This document shows positions 9,987 through 17,962 of a stretch of 64,000 nucleotides of DNA, in pieces. The position numbers were made by a program, and so were the translations under genes. The DNA is from Caballeronia sp. TF1N1. GTDB taxonomy: Bacteria; Pseudomonadota; Gammaproteobacteria; Burkholderiales; Burkholderiaceae. The notes below the pieces were generated by a model, which saw only the letters and a list, made by a program, of their open reading frames with translations, ran no database searches and was not told the DNA's origin. How positions within the stretch are numbered: position 1 is the first letter of the stretch; every line of letters begins with the position of its first letter. Where the stretch lies: assembly GCF_022878925.1 (NCBI RefSeq), contig NZ_CP084627.1:186001-250000 (forward strand), given 5' to 3'.

Positions 9987-11315
9987 GTGGCGCGGATTGC
10001 GAAAAGTAATGAAGCAGGCGGCGGCGCGAGCGTCGCCGAAGTGCTTACGGGCAGCGGCGCGCAAGGCTGTCCCGAAGATCTGCCGCCCGGACTTCGGTAT
10101 GTGGACGATTCGCGTCGCGGCTACACGCGCGAATGGATCGACGGGAAATTCGCCTTCTTCAACACGCAGGGCAAGCGTATCGACGATGAAGCGGAGATCC
10201 GCCGCATCAACGCACTGGCCATTCCGCCCGCTTATATCGATGTCTGGATCTGTCCGGACGCGCACGGCCACTTGCAAGCCACCGGCCGCGATGCGCGCGG
10301 TCGCAAGCAATATCGCTATCACCCGCAATGGCGCGAAACGCGCGATGCCACCAAATACGAGCGCATGCTCGCGTTCAGCGCGGTGCTGCCTAAGCTGCGC
10401 GCCCGCGTCACGCGTGATCTTGCCCTCGACGGCATGCCGCGCGACAAGGTGCTCGCGACGGTGGTGCGCTTGCTCGATACGACGCTCGTGCGCGTTGGCA
10501 GCGAGGAATATGCGCGGGAAAACCAGTCGTATGGACTGACGACGCTGCTCAAGCGCCATTTGAAGGTGTCGTCGGGGACGCTGCGTTTCCGGTTTCGCGG
10601 CAAGAGCGGGATCGAGCACGACGTTTCCGTCAGCGATGCGCGCGTGGCCAAGATCGTGAAGCGCTGCATGGATTTGCCGGGGCAAGACCTTTTCCAATAC
10701 CTCGATGCCGATGGCGAGCGCCACGCGGTGAGTTCATCAGATATCAACGATTATCTGCGCGAGATCACCGGCGCGGATTTCACGGCGAAGGACTATCGCA
10801 CGTGGGCCGGCAGCGTGTTCGCGCTCGCGGCGCTGCGGCGGCTGCAATGGGAAACGGTGACGGAGGCGCGCAAGCACATCGTCGGGACCATCAAGGAAGT
10901 GTCGCAACTGCTGCGCAATACGCCGGCGGTGTGCCGCAAGTGCTATGTGCATCCGGCGGTGATCGAGGCGTTCGAAGCGGGCGAACTGGCGGAATCGATG
11001 CAGGCATCGCGTCGCCATGGCCTCAAGACCGACGAAGCTGCGCTTGCCATCTTCCTCGAAAAGGATGCGAAGCGTCGCGCCCGCGAAGCCGCGCGCAAAA
11101 ACCGCAAGGGTACCGTTCCGAACGATGCGCGGCTGACCAACCTTCTCGCCGAATCGAGCAAAAAGGCGCGTGCGGGCGGTTTGAAGGCGAGCGGCAAGAG
11201 CGCGGCGGCGCAAGCGGTATCTACCGTGGTGCGCAAGACTCGGCCGAAAGCGGCGCGGCCGGCCGCGAAGAAGCTCGCGCGTACGCGGTCGCCGGCCGCC
11301 GTGGCGATGAGTTGA
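9987..11315 (+). CDS. DNA topoisomerase IB
   Basis: A bacterial type IB topoisomerase (poxvirus-like), relaxing supercoils through a 3'-phosphotyrosyl intermediate. In the 442 residues the probable catalytic residues are Arg169 (LVRVG), Lys206 (FRGKSG), Arg271 (DYRTWAGS) and nucleophile Tyr320 in VCRKCYVHP. The C-terminal ~60 residues are rich in Lys, Arg and Ala, a typical nonspecific DNA-binding tail. It starts at GTG 9987 with GAGG a few bases upstream. It ends four bases before the convergent RES toxin gene. Confidence 0.93.
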   Translation: MARIAKSNEAGGGASVAEVLTGSGAQGCPEDLPPGLRYVDDSRRGYTREWIDGKFAFFNTQGKRIDDEAEIRRINALAIPPAYIDVWICPDAHGHLQATGRDARGRKQYRYHPQWRETRDATKYERMLAFSAVLPKLRARVTRDLALDGMPRDKVLATVVRLLDTTLVRVGSEEYARENQSYGLTTLLKRHLKVSSGTLRFRFRGKSGIEHDVSVSDARVAKIVKRCMDLPGQDLFQYLDADGERHAVSSSDINDYLREITGADFTAKDYRTWAGSVFALAALRRLQWETVTEARKHIVGTIKEVSQLLRNTPAVCRKCYVHPAVIEAFEAGELAESMQASRRHGLKTDEAALAIFLEKDAKRRAREAARKNRKGTVPNDARLTNLLAESSKKARAGGLKASGKSAAAQAVSTVVRKTRPKAARPAAKKLARTRSPAAVAMS

Positions 11316-11319
11316 TTCG

Positions 11320-12060
11320 CTAGCCCACTTGATTCAACTCGAACACATAGTCGACTGTCTCGCCGTTCCAGTTGTATTCCAGGTACGCCGCGTGATGACA
11401 GTCGCGCAGCATCGTGGTGTGCAGCGCGGCGAGACATTCGCCCTGCGTATCCCGCACGGACGGATACGCAATGCCCGGCACGCCCGCCGCCCGAATAGCG
11501 CGTCCGAGCGCCTTGCCGGGCGCATAGTCGTCTGGATCGAGGATGCGCGCGTCGAGTCCCGCTTCCGCGATGCGATTTCCACGCAGATCGACCACTTCGC
11601 CATGCGCGATCACCGTGTACAGGCGCATCTGCTGACGAAGCGGCGCTTCCTTGGTTGCCGCGAGAAATAGCCCCGAGTGATAGCGCGTCTCCGCGATAGC
11701 CGTTTGCCGTTCGCGTCCGCAATAGAACACGCCGTAGCTGCCGTCGGAAAAGCGGCTGCCATTGGGGTTCAGATGCGTGAACGCGGCCATGATCGGCCCG
11801 CAGCCCGGCCCGAAGCAGCGCTCGTCGGGCGGAACGAGATCGAGATCGCCGACTTCGGTACGCAGGCGGTCGTTGGTCATCGCTTCCAGCGCGTAGAGCG
11901 CTTCGAAGTCTTCCGGACGCGCGACGCGATCGAACAGATTGACGGCGGGAAACCGCGTGGGAATTACCCGATACGCCGGCGACCAGTCCAATTGGCCGTG
12001 CGGCCAGCGTGTACGCCAGTCCGCGGCTTGAATCACATCCTTGTTTTCGATCACGCCCAT
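11320..12060 (-). CDS. RES-domain toxin (NAD+ phosphorylase/hydrolase)
   Basis: A 246-residue RES-domain protein, the toxin of a RES-Xre module. Family members deplete NAD+ in the cytoplasm. The R-E-S signature is visible: YRVIPTRF with Arg near residue 31, SDGSYGVFY followed by AIAETRYH (Glu and His), and AYPSVRD for the conserved Ser region. The start overlaps the last bases of the antitoxin gene, so translation is probably coupled. RES toxins are usually ~150-250 residues, so it appears intact. Confidence 0.9.
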   Translation of the reverse strand: MGVIENKDVIQAADWRTRWPHGQLDWSPAYRVIPTRFPAVNLFDRVARPEDFEALYALEAMTNDRLRTEVGDLDLVPPDERCFGPGCGPIMAAFTHLNPNGSRFSDGSYGVFYCGRERQTAIAETRYHSGLFLAATKEAPLRQQMRLYTVIAHGEVVDLRGNRIAEAGLDARILDPDDYAPGKALGRAIRAAGVPGIAYPSVRDTQGECLAALHTTMLRDCHHAAYLEYNWNGETVDYVFELNQVG

Positions 12061-12488
12061 CCGCCTCGCATTGCATCCAGATACTGCCGAACCGCCAGAA
12101 GGTCGCTGATATTGCCCGCCAGCATGCGAGCAAGCGCAGGTCTGCCGCCGAACGGCGGCGCGGTATTGGGGCGTTTGATCCAGGTATCGGCGGCGGCCGG
12201 CTCAGGAAGCAGAATCTGCAGCGCCTTGTAGATGCCGAGAATCAGCGAAAGGCGTTCGAGTGTGTCGCGTGTGAGCCGCGCCGAGTCGGGCGCGTTCTTC
12301 CATTTGAAGAAGGTCGAGCGGCCCGGCGAGCCGAGCAAAACGATCTGCTCTTCGATGGATAGCGACCAGTCCCGCGCGATATTCAAAAAAGCGCGCAGAC
12401 CGGCAGCGGATAGCTCGCCCAAGCCGGGAGCCAGACGCGGCGGCGGAAGCCCTGTCTCCGGCGAGGCGATGCGTGCAGCAGATGGCAT
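12051..12488 (-). CDS. Xre/MbcA/ParS-type antitoxin
   Basis: A 145-residue antitoxin partner of the RES toxin. It has an N-terminal Xre-like helix-turn-helix region (residues ~25-75, with the block GSPGRSTFFKWKN) and the C-terminal MbcA/ParS toxin-binding domain (DUF2384) ending in PPFGGRPALARMLAGNISDL. The stop overlaps the RES start by 10 bases. The protein probably binds the inverted repeat just upstream and represses its own operon. Confidence 0.9.
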   Translation of the reverse strand: MPSAARIASPETGLPPPRLAPGLGELSAAGLRAFLNIARDWSLSIEEQIVLLGSPGRSTFFKWKNAPDSARLTRDTLERLSLILGIYKALQILLPEPAAADTWIKRPNTAPPFGGRPALARMLAGNISDLLAVRQYLDAMRGGWA

Positions 12489-12495
12489 AATCTTT

Positions 12496-12527
12496 GAGTC
12501 TATAAAGGAACTTGAGACTCATAATAG
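12496..12527 (-). promoter_or_regulatory. Probable autoregulatory operator/promoter of the RES-Xre operon
   Basis: The inverted repeat GAGTCT-N13-AGACTC (12496-12520) sits 8 bases upstream of the antitoxin ATG. Next to it on the minus strand is a TATTAT hexamer (12522-12527) that could be a -10 element. Binding by the Xre antitoxin is inferred from family behaviour. Confidence 0.5.
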
Positions 12528-12555
12528 TCCATTGCTGGATTAGTACAAGGCGTTT

Positions 12556-12825
12556 TTAGTCTTCGTCCGATGGACCGTAGCACCGGCCGGGCACGTGCGA
12601 CCGTAGTGTTTCAGCCAATTCGGAGGCGGTGCAGTCGGCCGGAACCACCCGTCGCTGCACACGCGGATCGCTTTTCAGCGACCATTCGATCGTCCGATAC
12701 GCCGTTCCCCAGGGCGGTTCGACCGGCTCCGACAGGCGGCATTCCTGAAGCTTGAGCGCGGACTGCTTGCGCATCGTCGATGCAATGTTGGCAAATGACT
12801 GACGCGCGGCGGTATTGGCGGGCAT
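12556..12825 (-). CDS. Hypothetical protein, 89 aa
   Basis: A small soluble protein that I do not recognise. The ATG at 12825 has a clear GAGGAA ribosome site about eight bases upstream, and composition is ordinary for the region (PWGTAYRTIEWSLKSDP in the middle, acidic C terminus GPSDED). It lies just upstream of the RES-Xre operon on the same strand, but the RES-Xre promoter lies between them, so they are probably separate units. There is no signal peptide or membrane segment. Confidence 0.6.
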   Translation of the reverse strand: MPANTAARQSFANIASTMRKQSALKLQECRLSEPVEPPWGTAYRTIEWSLKSDPRVQRRVVPADCTASELAETLRSHVPGRCYGPSDED

Positions 12826-13098
12826 GGCACATTCCTCATCTGATCGGCTCGTCGCCTAACGGTTGAAGGCGGCGCTGGTTCGGGCGCGATTGAGTTTGTG
12901 CGTCGAAAATTAAGCGCGGCTTAACGCGAATGCTTGTCGACATGCACGCGGCGAAATGCCGCCTTCAAACGTGAGAAACGGCGGCCGCGCGGTGGTCAAG
13001 CGATGTTTGGCATTTTTGCCACGCCGCGTGCGGAGTGTTTTGCATCCCGCCGGGTTACTGTATATTCGTACAGCTTGTCCGCAACAAGGAGTTTGCCG

Positions 13099-13323
13099 AT
13101 GAACCCACGCAACGAGTCGCTCGAAGCCGCCGCGCTCGAACGTTTCATGCGCGCGACACGCGCCGTCAATGCGGCTTTCGACGCCACGCGCGTCGAACCG
13201 GACGACCAACACGACGGCCAGTTCGCCGCCCGCGCGCTCGACCGACTGGACGCCGCGCTGCTGGAACTGGACACTTCCGAGCGGTCGCTCGACGCCATCC
13301 TCTCGCGCAGAGCGGATCACTAA
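13099..13323 (+). CDS. Small hypothetical protein, 74 aa
   Basis: A small, strongly charged, mostly alpha-helical protein (MNPRNESLEAAALERFMRA at the start, SERSLDAILSRR at the end). The ATG at 13099 has AAGGAG ten bases upstream, which fixes the start inside a longer open frame. No known domain is recognised. It is followed after 17 bases by a small secreted-protein gene, probably in the same transcript, which ends at the strong terminator at 13735-13772. Confidence 0.65.
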   Translation: MNPRNESLEAAALERFMRATRAVNAAFDATRVEPDDQHDGQFAARALDRLDAALLELDTSERSLDAILSRRADH

Positions 13324-13340
13324 TTCACGGAGCGGACCTC

Positions 13341-13676
13341 TTGAAGCTCGCATTGCTTACCATCGCTGTCTTGCTCGGTTCATCCACGGCTATTGCCGCC
13401 GAGCGTTACACGGAAGTCTGGAATCCGCCCGAGGTCCAGAGCACGAAGTCCAAGAACAAGGCGCGTGTGCCGACGCAGAACACCGCGCAAAGCACGGCGA
13501 AGAAGAAACGCAAAGGCGCCACGGCCGTCAAGCAGGTGGCGGATAAAGGCACGGTCGAATCGTCGGGCGCTGCGGCGGTACCAAGCAGGCCGTCGGCGTC
13601 ATCGTCATCGCGCAAGCCGGCAGAACCGGTGATTCCGCGCAAGATCGAACCAAACGGACAGGTCATGCGGGTTTGA
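13341..13676 (+). CDS. Small exported basic protein, 111 aa
   Basis: It begins at TTG 13341 with ACGGAG upstream and opens with a signal peptide, KLALLTIAVLLGSSTAIAA, giving a probable cleavage before ERYTEVWNPP. The mature part is low-complexity, rich in Lys, Ser, Ala and Pro, with no recognised fold, and ends PRKIEPNGQVMRV. A periplasmic location is inferred from the signal peptide. It shares a transcript with the upstream 74-aa gene. Confidence 0.6.
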   Translation: MKLALLTIAVLLGSSTAIAAERYTEVWNPPEVQSTKSKNKARVPTQNTAQSTAKKKRKGATAVKQVADKGTVESSGAAAVPSRPSASSSSRKPAEPVIPRKIEPNGQVMRV

Positions 13677-13734
13677 AACGCGAGTTTTAATCGCGGGTTT
13701 AAGTCGCGGGTTTAAATCGATTCGCTACAAAAGC

Positions 13735-13772
13735 AAAGGGGCGCTCAACATTGGTTGAGCGCCCCTTTTGTT
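13735..13772. terminator. Strong intrinsic terminator
   Basis: A perfect 15-bp stem (AAAGGGGCGCTCAAC with its complement) with loop ATTG is followed by TTTTGTTTT. It ends the rightward small-gene pair. The leading A run means it could also act for the leftward DUF3309 gene. Confidence 0.9.
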
Positions 13773-13814
13773 TTGCGGTCTGTCTCGAACGTTGTTTGCA
13801 AACCGTTCAGGCGG

Positions 13815-13973
13815 TTATATGCGACCCATGAGCAACAGCACGATGACCACGATCAGCACGATGCCCAAGATACCGCTCGGCCCGTAACCCCAGCTACGGC
13901 TGTGCGGCCACGACGGGATTGCTCCCACCAGCAGCAAGATCAGGATAATCAGCAGTATGGTTCCGATCGTCAT
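13815..13973 (-). CDS. DUF3309 small membrane protein, 52 aa
   Basis: A very short membrane protein of the DUF3309 family: MTIGTILLIILILLLVGAIP, a short polar turn SWPHSRSWGYGPSG, then GILGIVLIVVIVLLLMGRI. The two hydrophobic segments joined by the WGYGPSG turn are the family hallmark. The ATG at 13973 follows AAGGAGA. Function is unknown; relatives are widespread in proteobacteria and often linked to stress. Confidence 0.85.
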   Translation of the reverse strand: MTIGTILLIILILLLVGAIPSWPHSRSWGYGPSGILGIVLIVVIVLLLMGRI

Positions 13974-14297
13974 TTTGTCTTCTCCTTATCGAAAGATCGC
14001 CTTGAACCGGCCCCGCCATGGTCTCCCACGCAGCGACACGTCGAGTGGCGGCTTTCGGCCGCCAGCCGGTCGGGTTGCGATCGACGAGTGGTGTTTAGCA
14101 ATAGCTGTGCCGCAGCGGCTCAGGCTTATGGATAAAGGCTAGACGCGCAATCGAACGGTTGCGCGGTTAAAGCGGATTGTCGAAAAGGAAGTCGATGCAG
14201 ATGGGGGTGGGCAAAACTTGCACGGCGCGGATCGGACTCTGCGCCATGCAATTGCGTAGGATGCGAAAGGGATGCGAAACGGATGCGAAACGAACAC
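13974..14297. other. Gene-free stretch between DUF3309 and pit
   Basis: No gene is supported here. A small hairpin (CGCGCAA / TTGCGCG, 14144-14165) and a perfect short tandem repeat (listed separately) are present. Confidence 0.5.
14259..14291. repeat. Three tandem copies of an 11-bp unit
   Basis: GGATGCGAAAG, GGATGCGAAAC and GGATGCGAAAC follow each other without a gap, just downstream of the pit stop codon. The period is about one helical turn. Confidence 0.9.
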
Positions 14298-15884
14298 TTA
14301 GAAGATACCGCGAAAGGCCCAGAAAAGTCCGCCCGCGAGGATGATCGACACCGGCAAGGTCAGCACCCAAGCCAGCGCGAGACTACGCACGGTGCGCCAT
14401 TGAAGACCGGAGCCGTTCGCGGCCATCGTGCCCGCGACGCCCGACGACAGCACGTGTGTCGTGCTCACCGGCAAGCCGTAAACGTCGGCGGCGCCGATGG
14501 TCAGCATCGCGACCAGTTCCGCCGAAGCGCCTTGTCCATATGTCAGATGCGTCTTGCCGATACGCTCGCCCACCGTCACAACGATGCGCTTCCAGCCGAC
14601 CATCGTGCCAAGCCCGAGCGCGACGGCCACCGCAACCTTCACCCAGGTCGGGATGAACTTGGTGGCGTGATCGATCTGCGCCTTGTAGTTGGTGAGCACG
14701 GCGGAATCGTCATTCGTGAAGGCCGGCGCTTTTTGCTTTTCCATCAGACGCAGCGCTTCCGATGCCACGTACATGTCGTTACGCACGTTGCGCACCGTTC
14801 CCTGCGGCAAATTGGCGATGGTTTCGCTCGGACGCACTTTCGCATCGATGGAATCGATCAGATTTTTCAGCGACGGAACCGTGTCTGGCGCAAGCGTCTT
14901 CGTCTGCACGTAATGCTCGACGGCGCCGCGTGAATCCGTGGCGGCAGGCTTGCCATCGGCGTAACGCTGCAGCACTTCGGATGCGTTGTGGCTGACCGAG
15001 AGGAAGGTCTGCGTTTCCTCGGCCGTGACGGCCTTGTTGAGCGCGTAAGCGGTCGGCACCGTGCCGATCAAAATCAGCATGATGAGGCCCATGCCTTTCT
15101 GGCCGTCGTTGGAGCCGTGCGCGAACGAAACGCCCGTGCAGGTGAGAATCAGCAGGCAGCGAATCCAGAAGGGCGGCGGCGTGTTCTTTTCCGGCTCCTT
15201 GTAGAGCGCGGGCACGCGCACGACCAGTTTCATCACGTAGAGCAAAAAGCCCGCGGCGATAAAGCCGACCAGCGGCGAAAGCAGCAGCGACTTGCCGACC
15301 GAGGTCGCTTGCGCCCAATCGACACCGGACGTTCCGTTCGCGCCGTGCAGCATCTGGTTCATCAGCCCGACGCCGATCACGGAGCCGATCAGCGTATGCG
15401 AACTGGACGACGGCAAGCCGAGCGCCCACGTGCCGAGGTTCCAGATGATCGCCGCGATCAGGAGCGCAAAGACCATCGCGAAGCCCTGCGAGCTCCCCAC
15501 GCCGATGATCAATTCCACCGGCAGCAGTTGCAGGATACCGAAGGCCACCGCGCCGCTCGAGACCAGCACGCCGACGAAGTTCCACGCGCCGGACCAGACG
15601 ACAGCCAGATTCGGCGTCAGCGAGTGCGTGTAGATGACGGTGGCGACGGCGTTCGCGGTATCGTGAAAGCCATTGACGAACTCAAAGCCGAGCGCGATCA
15701 AAAGCGCAATGCCAAGCAAGATGTACGGAAACGCTGACGATTCGCGCACGGGCGAGAGGTCTTCGAAAAGATGCGTGACGCAATAAACGGCGCCTGCCGC
15801 GATGGCGATTAGAAAGAGCAGTAGGGCGAGCCGTTGCCCGGTGGTGCGGCCCTGACGGCCTGTAGAAAGAGCAAAGTCGTTCAT
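14298..15884 (-). CDS. pit: PiT-family inorganic phosphate transporter
   Basis: A low-affinity, proton-coupled phosphate (metal-phosphate) transporter of the inner membrane, 528 residues from ATG 15884, which follows AAGGA. Both PiT signature repeats are present: NGFHDTANAVAT near the N terminus and AHGSNDGQKGMG in the middle. A long hydrophilic loop (from about residue 270 to 410) separates the two hydrophobic halves. No phoU-like gene lies next to it. The track of open sequence upstream of the chosen start is polar and lacks a ribosome site. Confidence 0.92.
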   Translation of the reverse strand: MNDFALSTGRQGRTTGQRLALLLFLIAIAAGAVYCVTHLFEDLSPVRESSAFPYILLGIALLIALGFEFVNGFHDTANAVATVIYTHSLTPNLAVVWSGAWNFVGVLVSSGAVAFGILQLLPVELIIGVGSSQGFAMVFALLIAAIIWNLGTWALGLPSSSSHTLIGSVIGVGLMNQMLHGANGTSGVDWAQATSVGKSLLLSPLVGFIAAGFLLYVMKLVVRVPALYKEPEKNTPPPFWIRCLLILTCTGVSFAHGSNDGQKGMGLIMLILIGTVPTAYALNKAVTAEETQTFLSVSHNASEVLQRYADGKPAATDSRGAVEHYVQTKTLAPDTVPSLKNLIDSIDAKVRPSETIANLPQGTVRNVRNDMYVASEALRLMEKQKAPAFTNDDSAVLTNYKAQIDHATKFIPTWVKVAVAVALGLGTMVGWKRIVVTVGERIGKTHLTYGQGASAELVAMLTIGAADVYGLPVSTTHVLSSGVAGTMAANGSGLQWRTVRSLALAWVLTLPVSIILAGGLFWAFRGIF

Positions 15885-16078
15885 GTCGCGTCCTTGGCTT
15901 GAGCGGGGCTTGCGCGAATCGGTGAAAGCGCAATGCGCCATGTTTCACTCACCGTGTGTCGATTTCGTGACTGCGAGAATGATTGGCATTCGTATGAATT
16001 GAAACGGCTTTCTGGCCTATCGTTCGTGGCCGTGTACGCGCGCCGATATAATGCGCAACGCGATGCAGGAGGCAATCG

Positions 16079-16903
16079 ATGAACGAAACAGCACCCTCCG
16101 CCACGGCCGAATCATTGGCAGTTGGTGGCGCTGTCTGGCTGCAAAGCGGCGACGCGACTCTTGGCGGCGCGGCGCGTATTGCGCTGCTCGCGGCGATTCG
16201 CGATAACGGATCGATCACGGCGGCGGCAAAGGCCGTCGGCATGAGTTACAAGGCGGCCTGGGATGCGGTCGACACCATGAACAATCTCGCTGGCGAGCCA
16301 CTCGTGATTACCGCGAGCGGTGGGCGGGGCGGAGGCGGAACCACATTGACATCGGCGGCGCGGCGTCTCATCGAGACCTACCAAGCGGTCGAACGCGAAC
16401 ATCGCAAGTTTCTTCAACAAGCGGGCATGGCTATGGAAGGCTTCGCCCGCGACTGGCAACTCATAGGGAGACTAGGAATGAAAACGAGTGCACGCAATCA
16501 ACTGGCGGGGAAAGTCACCAAAGTCACGCGCGGCGCGGTGAACGACGAAATCGAACTGGGCTTGCCGGGTGGACAGACGATCGTTGCCGTGGTTACGCAC
16601 GAAAGCACCGAATCGCTCGGTCTCAAGGAAGGCAGCGAAGCGTTCGCGCTCATCAAGGCGTCGTGGGTCATGCTGATGGAAGACGCGCCCGCGAAGATTT
16701 CGGCACGCAATCAGTTGCGTGGCACGGTGGCGAGTGTGACGAAGGGCGCCGTGAACGCCGAAGTGACACTGACGCTGGACGACGCAACCACCGTGACCGC
16801 GATCATCACGAACCGCAGCGCCGATACACTCGGCCTCGCAGAAGGTCAGAAAGCCGTTGCAGTGATCAAGGCTTCCAGCGTGATCATTGGTGTGAACGAC
16901 TGA
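16079..16903 (+). CDS. modE: ModE molybdate-responsive transcriptional regulator
   Basis: A 274-residue regulator. The N-terminal winged helix (residues ~25-115) has the ModE pattern GSITAAAKAVGMSYKAAWD and the Gly-rich GGRGGGGTTLT. Two TOBE (mop) domains follow, each opening with SARNQL (residues ~140-205 and ~212-272), which bind molybdate. The ATG is preceded by AGGAGG, and a TATAAT hexamer lies at 16047-16052. It is divergent from pit. No modABC transporter genes are in the neighbourhood, so it acts in trans or on distant operons. Confidence 0.93.
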   Translation: MNETAPSATAESLAVGGAVWLQSGDATLGGAARIALLAAIRDNGSITAAAKAVGMSYKAAWDAVDTMNNLAGEPLVITASGGRGGGGTTLTSAARRLIETYQAVEREHRKFLQQAGMAMEGFARDWQLIGRLGMKTSARNQLAGKVTKVTRGAVNDEIELGLPGGQTIVAVVTHESTESLGLKEGSEAFALIKASWVMLMEDAPAKISARNQLRGTVASVTKGAVNAEVTLTLDDATTVTAIITNRSADTLGLAEGQKAVAVIKASSVIIGVND

Positions 16904-16937
16904 GGCTTGCAGAGAGTGCGGCTGCTCAGGCGGCCGC

Positions 16938-17627
16938 TCAAGCAACCGCGAACGGCACCGCCAGCGCCTCGGTCCGACGCGCTGGAATTCGATAGTTTTG
17001 CACTTTCCAGCGCGCCCGGATATACGGCCGCTCGTGGCCGGACAGTTCCAGCGCGATCTGCGTGATCCACTGCTGAGTAGGCACCGGCACGCCATGCAAC
17101 GCGATCACGACCGCAGCCAGGCTCGCCGCGACCGGTCCCGGTGATAGCGTTTTCGCCGCTTGCGCCCGCCACGCGATGCACGCGAAAGCAACGGCCACCA
17201 CTGCGCCAAGCAAACCTCCCGCGACCACTTCCGAGATCGAATGCGCGTTCAGCACGACACGCGACACGCCCACCATTACGCCAATAACAAGTCCCAGCAC
17301 GATCGCTGTGACGCGCAACGACGCGCGCATCGACAACGCGGCGACGAATAGCGCAACCGGCAGTACAGCCGTCGACATCAACGCATGACCGCTGATGCCG
17401 GTGAAATCCAGATCGCGCACGCCGATTCCCCAACCGATAAACGCGATCTTGCTCAACGCCACGAGTCCGCTGGCAACACCGAGCAACCCGAGCCACGCGC
17501 ACGCGTATTTCCATCGGTAGCCGACGGCGAGCCACGCCGCAACCACGACCGCCAACGGCGCCATGACGCCGACGCTGCCGAAAGCGGTAACGAAAAACCA
17601 GGTTGAGGCTGATGGAACAAGGTTCAT
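16938..17627 (-). CDS. PAP2-family membrane phosphatase
   Basis: A polytopic membrane protein of 229 residues. The PAP2 motifs 2 and 3 are recognisable as GISGHALMST and SRVVLNAHSISEV; motif 1 (KxxxxxxRP) is not clear. Family members dephosphorylate lipid phosphates such as undecaprenyl pyrophosphate or phosphatidate at the periplasmic face. I chose ATG 17627 (MNLVPS), placing the first hydrophobic segment at the N terminus. It is convergent with modE. Confidence 0.82.
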   Translation of the reverse strand: MNLVPSASTWFFVTAFGSVGVMAPLAVVVAAWLAVGYRWKYACAWLGLLGVASGLVALSKIAFIGWGIGVRDLDFTGISGHALMSTAVLPVALFVAALSMRASLRVTAIVLGLVIGVMVGVSRVVLNAHSISEVVAGGLLGAVVAVAFACIAWRAQAAKTLSPGPVAASLAAVVIALHGVPVPTQQWITQIALELSGHERPYIRARWKVQNYRIPARRTEALAVPFAVA

Positions 17628-17962
17628 TGCAGAGCTTGGGAATATAGGTTGCTGCGGTGCGACATGGAGCGTGCATCTCGCACCGGCTGTCACGACTGCG
17701 TGGCGAAGACCTTGGAGTATACCTGCTGGGACAATCCCTAATTATGCGACTCGGCCGAAAAAATGATGTCAGTTACGTCGTGTAACTTCGGTTAAAACTT
17801 CTCTTTCGCCTTGATTGCCTTGCAATTCGTCCCGATATATGAGTTTTCGAGTCGCTCGAAACCTTCTTTTTGATGTTATTGTGCGATGCACAACCGGGCA
17901 CGTCTTGTCATCACCAAAACAAAGTGCCTTCTGATTCGCTTATTCGTAGAGGACCCAGCCAA
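17628..17962. other. Divergent upstream region of PAP2 gene and esterase gene
   Basis: The 335 bases are richer in A+T than the flanks and must contain both promoters. An in-frame ATG at 17870 is open but has no ribosome site. I see no RNA gene. Confidence 0.4.
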
